Translations under genes and position numbers: made by a program
In this document: one piece after another, positions 16,276 through 25,980 of the stretch
Layout: every line of letters starts with the position of its first letter
Numbering within the stretch: position 1 is the stretch's first letter
The notes under the pieces: model-generated
Seen by the model: the letters and a program-made list of their open reading frames with translations, nothing else
Told to the model about the DNA's origin: nothing
Databases searched by the model: none
From: Neofamilia massiliensis
GTDB taxonomy: Bacteria; Bacillota; Clostridia; Tissierellales; Peptoniphilaceae
Assembly: GCF_001299475.1 (NCBI RefSeq)
Contig: NZ_CYUJ01000002.1
Span: 1-64,000, forward strand
Length of the DNA: 64,000 nucleotides
Direction of reading: 5' to 3'

Positions 16276-17298
16276 ATGAAAGAGCTATTAAATCAGTTGA
16301 GAAGTGAATTTATTGAAAGATTAAATGCCATTGAAGATACTGAGGACCTAGAAGAACTTAGGGTCAAGTATCTAGGCAAAAAAGGCCTAATGACAGAGGC
16401 CTTAAAGGGCATGGGCAAACTTTCTAAGGAAGAAAGACCTGTTATTGGAAAATTGGCCAACGAAATTTCAGATGAAATGAAAGAGGCCCTTGTTGAGAGA
16501 AAGGAAAAATTCCAAGAAGCCCTTTTAAGAGAAAGGCTTAAGAGAGAAATTATTGACATTTCCCTAGAAAAAGAAGACATTGACCTAGGCCACGACCATC
16601 CTCTTATTAAGACCATGGACGAGCTAGAAGATCTTTTTGTGTCTATGGGCTTTAAAATTATTGCAGGACCTGAAATTGAATCAGTTGAAAATAACTTCGA
16701 CCTATTAAATTCACCTGAAGACCACCCATCAAGAGACATGAGCGACACCTTTTATATAGACGAAAAAACCCTACTTAGGACCCACACATCTCCAGTACAA
16801 ATTCGTACAATGAAGGAGTACGGGGCGCCAATAAAAATGGTTTCAGCTGGAAGGACCTTTAGGTTTGATGATGTAGACGACACCCACTCACCAATGTTCC
16901 ACCAAATGGAAGGCCTAGTTGTTGGAGAAAATATTTCCATGGCCGACCTTATTGGAACCCTAGAAATTTTTATCAAGGAATTTTTAGGAGCAGATATGAA
17001 AACCAGGTACAGGCCTCACTACTTCCCATTTACTGAACCATCAGTTGAAGTAGACGTTACCTGCCACTCTTGTCACGGCAAGGGCTGTCCTGCCTGTGGA
17101 GGAACTGGCTGGTCTATGGAGCTTTTAGGAGCTGGCATGGTCCATCCAAAAGTTTTAGAAAATTGTGGTATTGACTCTGAAAAGTACACAGGTTTTGCCT
17201 TTGGCTTTGGAGTAGACAGAATTACAATGGTAAAATATGGAATTCCAAATATTAGATTGTTATTTGAAAATGACAATAGGTTTTTAGAACAGTTTTAG
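16276..17298 (+). CDS. pheS: Phenylalanyl-tRNA synthetase alpha subunit
   Basis: A 340-residue class II synthetase subunit. The N-terminal coiled coil (about 1-85) is followed by the catalytic core with LLRTHTSPVQIRTM, the motif-2 region DVDDTHSPMFHQMEGLVVG and motif 3 FGFGVDRITMVKYGI. A CHSCHGKGCPACGGTGW segment carries four Cys, as in many bacterial PheS. ATG 16276 is preceded by GGAGGG. It is coupled to pheT 9 bp downstream; together they form the alpha2beta2 enzyme that charges tRNA-Phe. Confidence 0.97.
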   Translation: MKELLNQLRSEFIERLNAIEDTEDLEELRVKYLGKKGLMTEALKGMGKLSKEERPVIGKLANEISDEMKEALVERKEKFQEALLRERLKREIIDISLEKEDIDLGHDHPLIKTMDELEDLFVSMGFKIIAGPEIESVENNFDLLNSPEDHPSRDMSDTFYIDEKTLLRTHTSPVQIRTMKEYGAPIKMVSAGRTFRFDDVDDTHSPMFHQMEGLVVGENISMADLIGTLEIFIKEFLGADMKTRYRPHYFPFTEPSVEVDVTCHSCHGKGCPACGGTGWSMELLGAGMVHPKVLENCGIDSEKYTGFAFGFGVDRITMVKYGIPNIRLLFENDNRFLEQF

Positions 17299-17307
17299 GA
17301 GGCAAAA

Positions 17308-19698
17308 ATGTTACTGGCAATTAATTGGCTAAAAGATTATGTAGATATAGATGTAGACTCAAGAGAGCTAGCTGACAAACTTACAGACTCTGGCTCCCAT
17401 GTTGAGTCAATAGTAAATAGGGCAGAAGGACTTTCTGGCCTAGTAACAGGAAAAATTTTAGAGATAAATCCTCATCCCAATGCTGACAAATTAGTAATTT
17501 GTAAAATCGACACAGGCTTTATGGAAGAAACTATAGTAACTGGAGCCCCAAATGTAGCAGAGGGCCAAGTTGTTATAGTGGCAAAAGTTGGAGCCAAACT
17601 TCCTGGCGGCATGGAAATTAAACCAACAGACTTTAGAGGCGTGACTTCCTACGGCATGCTTTGTTCCCTAGGCGAATTGGGCTTTGAAAATTCTGTAATT
17701 CCAAAAGAATATAGGGATGGTATCTTCGTCTTTGATGAGGGAACTGAGGTTGGCCAAGATGTTATAAAACTTCTAGGCCTTGATGGCGACGTCTTAGATA
17801 TAGAAATTACACCAAACAGACCAGACTGTCTGTCAGTTGTTGGTATGGCTAGAGAAGCAAAGGCTGCTCTAAAGAAAGACTTAAAAGACCCATCAATTGA
17901 AATTAAATCAGAAGAAGGACAAATCTCAGACTATTTAAAAAACGTGACTATAGAATCAGACAAGTGCAAGAGATACTATTCTAGAGTTTTAAAAGATGTA
18001 AAAATTGGCCCATCACCCCAATGGATGCAAAACAATTTAATGGCAGCAGGAGTTAGACCAATAAACAACATGGTAGACATAACCAACTACGTAATGTTAG
18101 AACTGGGAATTCCAATGCACGCCTTTGACCTAGCAGATTTAAGGGGCAGAGAAATTATAGTTAAAGATGCCAAGGACGGAGAAGAATTTACAAGCCTAGA
18201 CGGCCAAGTTAGAAAACTAAACTCAGACGACTTAGTTATAGCTGACGGAGAGGGAACCATTGGCATAGCTGGAGTTATGGGCGGCCTTGACTCAGAAGTT
18301 AAAGAGTCAACTGAAGTTGTTGTCCTAGAAGGGGCAAACTTTTCAGGTCCATCAATTAGGCACACATCAAAAAGACTAGGCCTAAGAACAGAAGCATCTT
18401 CAAGGTTTGAAAAAGGCCTAGACCCAGAACTTGCAAGATTCGCAGTTGAAAGAGCCTGTAAACTAGCAGAAGAAATTGGCGCAGCAAAAGTTGTTGCTGG
18501 CCACTATGATGTATACGAGGACCAAGTAGAAGAAAAGTTCATAACTTTAAGAGTAGACAGGTGCCAAAAACTTTTAGGCGTCGACATCTCTAAGGAAAAG
18601 ATGATTGAATACTTAGCGGCTTTAGACCTAGAAGTAGAGGACCAAGGAGACAAGTTAGTCTGCAAGGTTCCATCTTTTAGAAATGACCTAAACATTGAAG
18701 CTGACCTAATAGAAGAAGTCGGCAGACTTTATGGCCTAAATAACATTAAGCCAACAGAAATTTATACAACAATGACCAGAGGCTCAAAACCTCACTTTAT
18801 GGAAGTTTCTTCTAAGGTAAAAGAAGCATTAAAGGCCTTTGGCTACAACGAAATCTTAACCTACTCCTTTATTTCACCAAGGACCTACGACAGGTTAATG
18901 ATTCCAGAAAAGGACCCAAGAAGAGACAATGTAAAAATTCTAAATCCCCTAGGCGAAGAATTTTCTGTAATGAGGACAACCCTACTTGGAAATATTTTAG
19001 ATGTAATTTCTAGAAATCAAAATAGAAATATTGAAGCTATGAAGGCCTACGAAATAGGAAACACCTTCTCTAAAAAATTAGACAAGGACAAGATTCCAAC
19101 AGAAGGACTAAAGTTAGTTATGGCCCTTTATGGCAAGGAAGACTTTTACTACTTTAAAGAGTCTTTAGAAAAGGCCCTAAGAGCAGTAGGAATTCATGAC
19201 TTTAGCTTTAAGAGAGAGACAGAAAACACCATTTACCACCCAGGTAGGTGTGCAAATATTTATATAGGCGAAGACTTCCTAGGAACTTTTGGAGAAATCC
19301 ACCCACAAGTTATGAAAAACTTTGAAATTAAGGGTAGAACTGTAGCTGGAGAATTTGATTTTGAGCTTATTGTTAAAAACTCTAAAGATAAAATTACCTT
19401 TAAGCCTCTGCCAAAATTCCCAACATCTGACAGGGACCTAGCAATAATTGTTGACGAAGCTGTTATGGTTTCTGAAATTAAAGACCTGGCTGTAAAAAAC
19501 GCAGGAGACTTACTAGAGTCCTTCCAAGTCTTTGATATTTACACAGGATCTCAAATTGACCCAGGCAAAAAATCAATAGCCTTTAACTTGAAATTTAGGT
19601 CCTATGAGAGAACCTTAACTGACAAAGAAGTAAATGAAAAAATGGAAAAAATTGTTCAAGCATTAGAGTCTGAACTTAATGCTACATTGAGAGATTAG
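17308..19698 (+). CDS. pheT: Phenylalanyl-tRNA synthetase beta subunit
   Basis: A 796-residue subunit of normal length. The domains in order are the N-terminal strand MLLAINWLKDYVDI, a tRNA-binding (EMAP-like) domain about 40-150 with INPHPNADKLVICKI, the B3/B4 domain with LEGANFSGPSIRHTSKRLGLRTEASSRFEKG split around residues 345-370, B5 with the TPNRPDC motif, the pseudo-catalytic core and a C-terminal FDX-ACB domain (KFPTSDRDLAIIVDE). The start has AGGAGG 8 bp upstream. Confidence 0.97.
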   Translation: MLLAINWLKDYVDIDVDSRELADKLTDSGSHVESIVNRAEGLSGLVTGKILEINPHPNADKLVICKIDTGFMEETIVTGAPNVAEGQVVIVAKVGAKLPGGMEIKPTDFRGVTSYGMLCSLGELGFENSVIPKEYRDGIFVFDEGTEVGQDVIKLLGLDGDVLDIEITPNRPDCLSVVGMAREAKAALKKDLKDPSIEIKSEEGQISDYLKNVTIESDKCKRYYSRVLKDVKIGPSPQWMQNNLMAAGVRPINNMVDITNYVMLELGIPMHAFDLADLRGREIIVKDAKDGEEFTSLDGQVRKLNSDDLVIADGEGTIGIAGVMGGLDSEVKESTEVVVLEGANFSGPSIRHTSKRLGLRTEASSRFEKGLDPELARFAVERACKLAEEIGAAKVVAGHYDVYEDQVEEKFITLRVDRCQKLLGVDISKEKMIEYLAALDLEVEDQGDKLVCKVPSFRNDLNIEADLIEEVGRLYGLNNIKPTEIYTTMTRGSKPHFMEVSSKVKEALKAFGYNEILTYSFISPRTYDRLMIPEKDPRRDNVKILNPLGEEFSVMRTTLLGNILDVISRNQNRNIEAMKAYEIGNTFSKKLDKDKIPTEGLKLVMALYGKEDFYYFKESLEKALRAVGIHDFSFKRETENTIYHPGRCANIYIGEDFLGTFGEIHPQVMKNFEIKGRTVAGEFDFELIVKNSKDKITFKPLPKFPTSDRDLAIIVDEAVMVSEIKDLAVKNAGDLLESFQVFDIYTGSQIDPGKKSIAFNLKFRSYERTLTDKEVNEKMEKIVQALESELNATLRD

Positions 19699-19703
19699 AA
19701 CTG

Positions 19704-19730
19704 AGGCAGGCTTTATAGTCTGCCTTTTTT
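19704..19730 (+). terminator. Weak terminator between pheT and zapA-like gene
   Basis: A GGCAG/CTGCC hairpin followed by TTTTTT, 6 bp after the pheT stop. The next gene starts 17 bp later, so it probably attenuates read-through rather than ending the operon. Confidence 0.6.
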
Positions 19731-19746
19731 ACAAGGAGCTGATTCC

Positions 19747-20331
19747 ATGGTTGAAAATAATAAAATTCGCGTAGAAATTGACGGCATAAACTTTACCGTA
19801 TCTGGCAACGCTGACGAAAAATATGTAAGAGGCCTAGCTGACTTTATAAACAATGCCATAGCAGAAAATGAAAAATCAAAACCTTATCTTTCTAAGTTAG
19901 AAGGAATAATACTACTTTCATTAAACTTAAAAGACCAGCTAGAAAAAGAAAAGGCCAAGTATGTGGACCTAGAAAGCTCAATGGACTCGTCTTATCAGGC
20001 GGAAAATCTGAAAAAAATATCAATCCTAGAAAGTCAAATTGAAAGTCTCAAGAAGGACCTTAGAGACAGGGACATTGATATAAAAGACTATAAGAGCCAG
20101 GCCCAAACCTTTGATAGAAGGCTGGCAGGCAAGGACAAAATCATTGAAGATTTAGAAGGAAAACTTGCAGAGCAAAAAGAAAAATACGATTCATATATTG
20201 AAGACTATGACCTGATGAAAAACAAGTTGGAAATCCAAGAATCACTAAACTACGACAGAAACAAGGAAATTATTACCCTAAAAAACAACATTAGGGCCTT
20301 AAAGGAGGAAATTTCAAGGCTTGAAAAATAA
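19747..20331 (+). CDS. zapA: ZapA-like cell division protein with long coiled coil
   Basis: A 194-residue protein. Residues 1-75 match the ZapA fold (RVEIDGINFTVSGNADEKYVRGLADFINN and the following LEGIILLSLNLKDQLEKEK). The rest, about 75-194, is a heptad-rich coiled coil (KKISILESQIESLKKDL, RALKEEISRLEK). Bacterial ZapA is usually 85-100 residues, so this copy carries an unusually long coil, as seen in some clostridia. ZapA bundles FtsZ filaments. The end overlaps the TTG start of the next gene by 11 bp. Confidence 0.8.
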   Translation: MVENNKIRVEIDGINFTVSGNADEKYVRGLADFINNAIAENEKSKPYLSKLEGIILLSLNLKDQLEKEKAKYVDLESSMDSSYQAENLKKISILESQIESLKKDLRDRDIDIKDYKSQAQTFDRRLAGKDKIIEDLEGKLAEQKEKYDSYIEDYDLMKNKLEIQESLNYDRNKEIITLKNNIRALKEEISRLEK

Positions 20332-22660
20332 AATGGAATTACTAGCGCCTGCAGGATCGATGGAGGCCTTTATAGCAGCAGTACAAAATGGAGCAGACGG
20401 AGTTTATCTAGGAGGCAAGGCTTTTTCAGCCAGGGCCTCAGCTAGCAACTTTTCTAAGGAAGACTTGGAAGAGGTAGTTTCTTATGGCCATTTTCGTGGA
20501 GTAAAAATTTATCTGACCTTAAACACCCTTCTGGACCAAGTTGAAGTTAAAGAGGCCTTAGACTATGTTTCTTTTGTCTACTCTATAGGCATTGACGGCC
20601 TAATTGTCCAAGACTTGGGACTTGCCAAGTTAGTGATAGAAAACTTTCCAGACTTTGACCTTCACGCCTCAACTCAAATGACAATAAACTCCCTTGAAGG
20701 GGCCAAACTTTTAGAAGACTTAGGCTTTAAGAGAATTGTCTTAGCTAGAGAAACTCCCCTTGAAGAAATAAAATTAATAAAAGAGAAAACCCAAGTTGAA
20801 ATTGAAGTCTTCGGCCACGGAGCCCTTTGTGTCGCCTATTCAGGCCAGTGCTATATGTCATCAATGATAGGGGGCAGGTCAGGCAACAGAGGCAGGTGCG
20901 CCCAACCTTGTCGCAAGGCCTATAAGGTCATCAGACCAGATGGAAAAATTTTAAAAGACCAAAGGACCTACCTCCTTTCGCCAAAAGACCTTTACACTTT
21001 AGAAGACGTTGGGGAACTTATGGAAATTGGTGTGGACTCTTTAAAGCTAGAAGGCAGAATGAAAAGACCAGACTATGTTGCCAGTGTGACTAAGGCCTAT
21101 CGCAAGGCCATTGACGGAAAGTCTATAAAAGGCGAGAAAGAAAAACTTAGTCAAGCCTTTAACAGGGGCTTTACTAGAGGAAGACTTTTTGACGACTTTG
21201 GCAGAGACTTTGCCGACGACTCAAGGCCAGACAACAGAGGCATTGAAGTTGGAAGAGTTTTAAGGGCCAAGAAAAATTCAGTTGACCTAGACCTTTACGA
21301 TGACTTAGACTCAGAAGACCTATTAGAATTTATGACAAAGTCTGGCAGAAAGACTTTGACCCTAGGAGACTCTTATAAAAAAGGCAAGGCCAGCCTAAGG
21401 ACTAACTTTACTGCCTTAGAAAATACAGAAGTTAGAAGAATTATAAAAGCCAAAGACGTTGAAGCAGCAAAAGCATCCTACCAAGTAGACAGCTACCAAA
21501 AGCCAATAGATTTTTATTTTCAAGGCAAAGTTGGAGAATTTCCAATCTTAAAGGCAACCTGCGAGAACTATGAGGCGAAAGTCCAAGGGGACAAGGAAAT
21601 CCAAGGAGCGAAAAACGCCCCATTAAGCCAAGAAGCTCTTATAGATCAATTAGAAAAACTTGGAGAAACAGATTTTTATTTAGGAGCAGTTTCCATAGAC
21701 ATAGACGATAATATTTTTATGCCCCTAAGCCAAATTAATAGCTTAAGAAGGGAAGTTGCTAAAAACCTTAGGGAGCAAATAGACGCAAGTTTAAAAAGAC
21801 CAGTGAGGAAAATTTCTTTAGAAGAAAAAACTTTTCAAAGACCTGATGAAGAAATAAAATTTGCCCTTGGCTTTGAAGATAAAAATACTTTTGAAAAATT
21901 AAAATCCTGGGATCAAATCGACAGGTTTTATTTGAGATTTTTAGACGAAAAAATATATAAGGCCATAAGAGATGCAGGCAAGGAAGTTTATTTTAGGCCA
22001 GGAAAAATTCTCTACCATGGGGACCTTGAAAGATTAAAAGACCAAGTAAATCAACTTCCTTTGACAGGTATTTTAGCTGACAACCTAGGTCATATTGAAG
22101 CCTTTAAGTCCCATAAAATAATTGGAGATCTTGGTTTAAATATTTTTAACTCCTACGGCCTAGACTTTTTAAAGGACTTAAAAATTGACGATTGTATTGT
22201 CTCTTCAGAATTGACCTTGGACCAAATTTCTGCTATTAGAAAACATACAGATGCAAAAATCCAAGGCCTAGCCTATGGATTTCCAAGGGTTATGACCATG
22301 GACCACTGCCCTTTTTCTCTTATAAAAAATTGTGGCAAAGATAGGAAGTGCCAGACTTGTAATTTTAGGGCAGGCTATAAAATTCGCGACCAAATTAACG
22401 TAGACTTTAGGACTAAGAGAGAATCCGACAAGTCAATAATTTATAATTCCTATCCAATTTCTATGGTAGACCAGCTTCCAGCTATGAAAAAGGCAGGCCT
22501 AGATTATTTAGTCTTAGACTTTTCCTTTGAAGAAAATCCAAATGAAATAGTCGATGCCTTTGTTCAGGCTAGAGACGGAAAGACCACAGACTTAAACGAG
22601 AAACTAAAAGACCAGTGGACCAATATAACTTATGGCCACTATTTTAGAGGAGTAGAATAA
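20321..22660 (+). CDS. U32 family peptidase / RlhA-like protein with DUF3656
   Basis: A 779-residue protein. TTG 20321 is preferred over ATG 20333 because AAAGGAGG ends about 12 bp before it; the difference is four residues. The start MELLAPAGSMEAFIAAVQNGADGVYLGG and the motif EVFGHGALCVAYSGQCYMSS are hallmarks of U32 proteins. Cys-rich segments RGRCAQPCRK and DHCPFSLIKNCGKDRKCQTC match the cysteines conserved in the RlhA/TrhP group, now known to hydroxylate RNA rather than cleave protein. The second half is DUF3656-like. Whether it acts on 23S rRNA cannot be told from the sequence. It lies in an operon between zapA and mutS2. Confidence 0.88.
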   Translation: MKNKMELLAPAGSMEAFIAAVQNGADGVYLGGKAFSARASASNFSKEDLEEVVSYGHFRGVKIYLTLNTLLDQVEVKEALDYVSFVYSIGIDGLIVQDLGLAKLVIENFPDFDLHASTQMTINSLEGAKLLEDLGFKRIVLARETPLEEIKLIKEKTQVEIEVFGHGALCVAYSGQCYMSSMIGGRSGNRGRCAQPCRKAYKVIRPDGKILKDQRTYLLSPKDLYTLEDVGELMEIGVDSLKLEGRMKRPDYVASVTKAYRKAIDGKSIKGEKEKLSQAFNRGFTRGRLFDDFGRDFADDSRPDNRGIEVGRVLRAKKNSVDLDLYDDLDSEDLLEFMTKSGRKTLTLGDSYKKGKASLRTNFTALENTEVRRIIKAKDVEAAKASYQVDSYQKPIDFYFQGKVGEFPILKATCENYEAKVQGDKEIQGAKNAPLSQEALIDQLEKLGETDFYLGAVSIDIDDNIFMPLSQINSLRREVAKNLREQIDASLKRPVRKISLEEKTFQRPDEEIKFALGFEDKNTFEKLKSWDQIDRFYLRFLDEKIYKAIRDAGKEVYFRPGKILYHGDLERLKDQVNQLPLTGILADNLGHIEAFKSHKIIGDLGLNIFNSYGLDFLKDLKIDDCIVSSELTLDQISAIRKHTDAKIQGLAYGFPRVMTMDHCPFSLIKNCGKDRKCQTCNFRAGYKIRDQINVDFRTKRESDKSIIYNSYPISMVDQLPAMKKAGLDYLVLDFSFEENPNEIVDAFVQARDGKTTDLNEKLKDQWTNITYGHYFRGVE

Positions 22661-25038
22661 TGTACGACAAATCCTTAAAGACACTAGAATATGAAAAGAT
22701 AATTGACCTTTTAGCAGAAGAAGCTGAGGCCAGTTTGACTAAAGATTTTATAAAATCCATAAAGCCTTCATCTTCCTTTGACCAAGTTGTAGACTGGATT
22801 GAAGAAACAGACGAGGCCTTTAGGCTTTTAATAAAAATGGGCAATCCACCACTTTATGGAGTAAAAGACATTCACAATGAAGTGAAAAGAGCCCAAATGG
22901 GAGGCAGCCTTAGTCCAGAGGGACTTTTAAAAATCGCCGAGACCCTAAGGTGCGCCCACGGCCTTCAGGAGTATTTTCTAGACACAGAAGAAAATGACGA
23001 AGACTCCTATCCTTTAGTCAAAGATCTTATTTACAATCTTTCATATTTTGAATATATAGAAAAAGATATTTACAAGGCCATAATTTCAGAAGACGAAATT
23101 TCTGACGACGCCTCGCCAAAACTTAGGACTATTAGAATAGAAAAAAAGAGAAAGGCTGAAGGCATAAAGTCAAAATTAAACTCAATGATAACTTCAGAGA
23201 CCAACAAGCGCTATCTTCAAGACTCAATTTATACTATGAGAGACGGCCGCTATGTTGTGCCAGTAAAGAGAGAGTTTAAGGCAGAAGTTCCAGGGATGGT
23301 CCACGACATGTCCTCGTCTGGAGCCACACTTTTTGTAGAGCCAATGGCCATAGTTGAACTCAACAACCAAATTAGAGAACTAGACCTAGATGAACAAAGA
23401 GAAATCGAGAGAATCCTAAGAGTTCTTTCAGAAAAAGTTGCTGACAAGGGTAGGGAACTTTCTAAAAATGAAGGCATCTTAAAGAAAATGGACTTTATCT
23501 TTGCCAAAGGCAAACTCGCCCTTAGACAAAATGCCTCAAAGCCACTTTTAAATGCTGAAGGAATCATAAATTTAAAAAAGGCCAGACACCCACTTTTAGA
23601 TCCTCAAAGTGTTGTGCCAATTGATATTTTTATAGGCGAAGACTTTGACACCCTAGTTGTAACTGGACCAAACACTGGAGGAAAGACAGTTTCTTTAAAG
23701 ACTGTAGGTCTTTTAACAGCCATGGCCCAAAGTGGACTCTTCATTCCAGCAGGAGAAAACTCCCAGCTGGCAGTTTTTAAAAATATTTACGCAGACATTG
23801 GAGACGAGCAGTCAATTGAACAGTCTCTGTCTACATTTTCATCCCACATGGTAAATATTGTAGACATTTTAGACCGCTTTGAAGACAACTCACTTTTATT
23901 ATTTGACGAACTTGGTGCAGGAACAGACCCAACAGAAGGATCGGTTTTAGCCATAGCAATTTTAGAAAATCTTAGAAGAAAAGACGTAAGAACTATAGCA
24001 ACAACCCACTACAACCAACTAAAGGTTTACGCAATGACAACTCCAGGAGTCCAAAATGCCTCTATGGAATTTGATATAGAAAGCCTAAGCCCAACCTTTA
24101 GACTTTTAATTGGCATTCCTGGAAAATCAAATGCCTTTGAAATTTCTAGACGTCTAGGACTTGGTGAAGAAATAATTTCATCAGCCAAGGACCTAGTTGA
24201 AGCAGAAAACATTCAATTTGAAGACATGCTTGGAGAAATTGAAAAGAATAAGGAGATTATCGAAAGAGAAAGACAAGAAGTAGAAATCTCCAGGGCTGAA
24301 ACAAAGAGACTAGAAGAAAAAGCCCAGGCCTACAAGGACAAAACTGAAGACATGAGAGAGGATCTTTTAGACCAGGCAAGGCGCGAAGCCAGAGAAATAA
24401 TTAGGCAGGCCAAAGACGAGGCTAAACTTGTAATAGACGAGATCAAAGAAATATCTAAAAACCTAGACTCAGACTCAGCCAGACGCCTAGGCCAGGCCAC
24501 AGAAATGCTAAGGCAAAGCGAGAAAAAATTAAACGAAAAAATTGGCTCAGACTTTTTAAAACTAGAAGATGAAAAAACTTCCCAGGACTTAAAGGTCGGC
24601 GACTCAGTTGCCATTCCGTCTTTGAGACAAGAAGGAGTTATCCTAACAGACGAAGATGCAGATGGAAAAGTCATGGTCCAAGTTGGCATAATGAAAATGT
24701 CTCTACCAAAGGCAACCCTTGTCCCAATTCAAGGCCAGGCCAAGTCAACTTCTGAAGAAAAGACCAAAAAAATCTATTCAGCCAAGGCCAAATATATAAA
24801 AAAAGAAATTGACCTTAGGGGCATGAATGTAGAAGACGCCATCTTTAAATTAGACAAGTACCTAGACGATGCCTATCTTTCAGGCTTAAAAACAGTAGAA
24901 GTAATTCACGGTAAAGGAACAGGAGCCTTGAGAGAAGGCTTGCAGCCGTATTTTAAAAAGCACAGGCACATAAAGAAAACCAGGTACGGCAACCTTGATG
25001 AAGGTGGAGACGGAGTAACCATAGTAGAATTAAAATAG
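22660..25038 (+). CDS. mutS2: Endonuclease MutS2
   Basis: A 792-residue protein. Its ATG shares one base with the previous stop (TAATG). It has the core clamp region, Walker A GPNTGGKT near residues 338-345, the ABC signature region with DEQSIEQSLSTFSSHM, Walker B LLFDELGAGTDPTEG and TIATTHY. A long coiled coil (about 515-640) follows. The C-terminal Smr domain carries IDLRGMNVEDA and VIHGKGTGALREGL. It lacks the mismatch-recognition domain of MutS1. Characterised MutS2 proteins suppress homologous recombination or rescue collided ribosomes. Confidence 0.95.
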   Translation: MYDKSLKTLEYEKIIDLLAEEAEASLTKDFIKSIKPSSSFDQVVDWIEETDEAFRLLIKMGNPPLYGVKDIHNEVKRAQMGGSLSPEGLLKIAETLRCAHGLQEYFLDTEENDEDSYPLVKDLIYNLSYFEYIEKDIYKAIISEDEISDDASPKLRTIRIEKKRKAEGIKSKLNSMITSETNKRYLQDSIYTMRDGRYVVPVKREFKAEVPGMVHDMSSSGATLFVEPMAIVELNNQIRELDLDEQREIERILRVLSEKVADKGRELSKNEGILKKMDFIFAKGKLALRQNASKPLLNAEGIINLKKARHPLLDPQSVVPIDIFIGEDFDTLVVTGPNTGGKTVSLKTVGLLTAMAQSGLFIPAGENSQLAVFKNIYADIGDEQSIEQSLSTFSSHMVNIVDILDRFEDNSLLLFDELGAGTDPTEGSVLAIAILENLRRKDVRTIATTHYNQLKVYAMTTPGVQNASMEFDIESLSPTFRLLIGIPGKSNAFEISRRLGLGEEIISSAKDLVEAENIQFEDMLGEIEKNKEIIERERQEVEISRAETKRLEEKAQAYKDKTEDMREDLLDQARREAREIIRQAKDEAKLVIDEIKEISKNLDSDSARRLGQATEMLRQSEKKLNEKIGSDFLKLEDEKTSQDLKVGDSVAIPSLRQEGVILTDEDADGKVMVQVGIMKMSLPKATLVPIQGQAKSTSEEKTKKIYSAKAKYIKKEIDLRGMNVEDAIFKLDKYLDDAYLSGLKTVEVIHGKGTGALREGLQPYFKKHRHIKKTRYGNLDEGGDGVTIVELK

Positions 25039-25047
25039 GAGAAGATA

Positions 25048-25875
25048 ATGATACAAATCGGACAAAGACAAAAGCTAAGGGTCCACCACTTTACCAGTGA
25101 GGGAGCTTATCTTTATGACGGCAAGGACCCAAACACTCTGGCACTTTTAGAAGAAAACTTAGACAAGTCTATAAAAAAAGAAGACACAGTCCTCGCCTTT
25201 GTATACAAGGACAAGGGCAGGCTTTGGGCCAGCAGAAAAAAACCATATTTAGAGCTGGGACAAATTGGCCTATTAAGAGTAGTAGCCAAGACAAAAATCG
25301 GAGCCTTTATGGACCTAGGTTTAGATAAAGACGTCTTACTTCCTTTTTCAGAAACTCTGGGCCAAGTTCACGAAGGCCAGTACTATTTAGTTAGACTTTA
25401 TTTAGACAAGACTAATAGACTTGCGCTAACAATGAAGATTAAAGACTATTTAGAAAAGTCAGCTCCCTATAAAAAAGACGACTTAGTAGAGGGAACAATT
25501 TATTCCATCCACAAGGACCATGGAATTTTCATAGCAGTAGACGAAAAGTACGATTCCCTTGTTCCAAAAGAAGAAGCTAAGGGTATCTACCAAGTAGGCG
25601 AAACTCTTGCAGCCAAAGTTAGATCAGTAAATGCAGACGGCAGACTAGTCCTTAGCTTTGATAATGAGGCCCACTTTCAAATTGACGAAGATGCAGAAAG
25701 ACTTTTAGACCTTTTAGAAGACAATGATGGGATTTTAGAAATTGGAGACAAGTCAAGGCCAGATGAAATAAAAAAACTTACAGGCATGTCCAAGTCAGAA
25801 TTTAAAAGGGCAGCAGGCAAACTTTACAAGGAAAGAGAAATCAAAATCTATCCAGAAAAAATTGTCTTAATTTAA
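25048..25875 (+). CDS. cvfB: S1-like RNA-binding protein CvfB
   Basis: A 275-residue protein with tandem S1-type OB folds (GLLRVVAKTKIGAFMDLGLDKDVLLP and VEGTIYSIHKDHGIFIAVDE) and a C-terminal winged helix (SRPDEIKKLTGMSKSEFKRAAGKL). This is the architecture of Staphylococcus CvfB/YitL, an RNA-binding virulence regulator. It starts 9 bp after mutS2, with AGGAGA upstream, and closes the operon. Confidence 0.88.
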   Translation: MIQIGQRQKLRVHHFTSEGAYLYDGKDPNTLALLEENLDKSIKKEDTVLAFVYKDKGRLWASRKKPYLELGQIGLLRVVAKTKIGAFMDLGLDKDVLLPFSETLGQVHEGQYYLVRLYLDKTNRLALTMKIKDYLEKSAPYKKDDLVEGTIYSIHKDHGIFIAVDEKYDSLVPKEEAKGIYQVGETLAAKVRSVNADGRLVLSFDNEAHFQIDEDAERLLDLLEDNDGILEIGDKSRPDEIKKLTGMSKSEFKRAAGKLYKEREIKIYPEKIVLI

Positions 25876-25937
25876 AATTTATAACAATTATTAATTTTAA
25901 AATTTAACTAAATTGTAACTGTTTTTAATGGGGCATT

Positions 25938-25946
25938 TGTTATTAT
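25938..25946 (+). promoter_or_regulatory. Extended -10 promoter of the L,D-transpeptidase gene
   Basis: TGTTATTAT, 34 bp before the ATG. No clear -35. Confidence 0.4.
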
Positions 25947-25980
25947 AGACTAAGACAATAAAAATTTTGGGGGGGAAAAG

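Noticed and set aside
16293-16748. 151-codon antisense ORF in pheS
   Set aside because: A Ser/Leu-rich shadow of the Glu/Lys-rich pheS N-terminus; no start signal.
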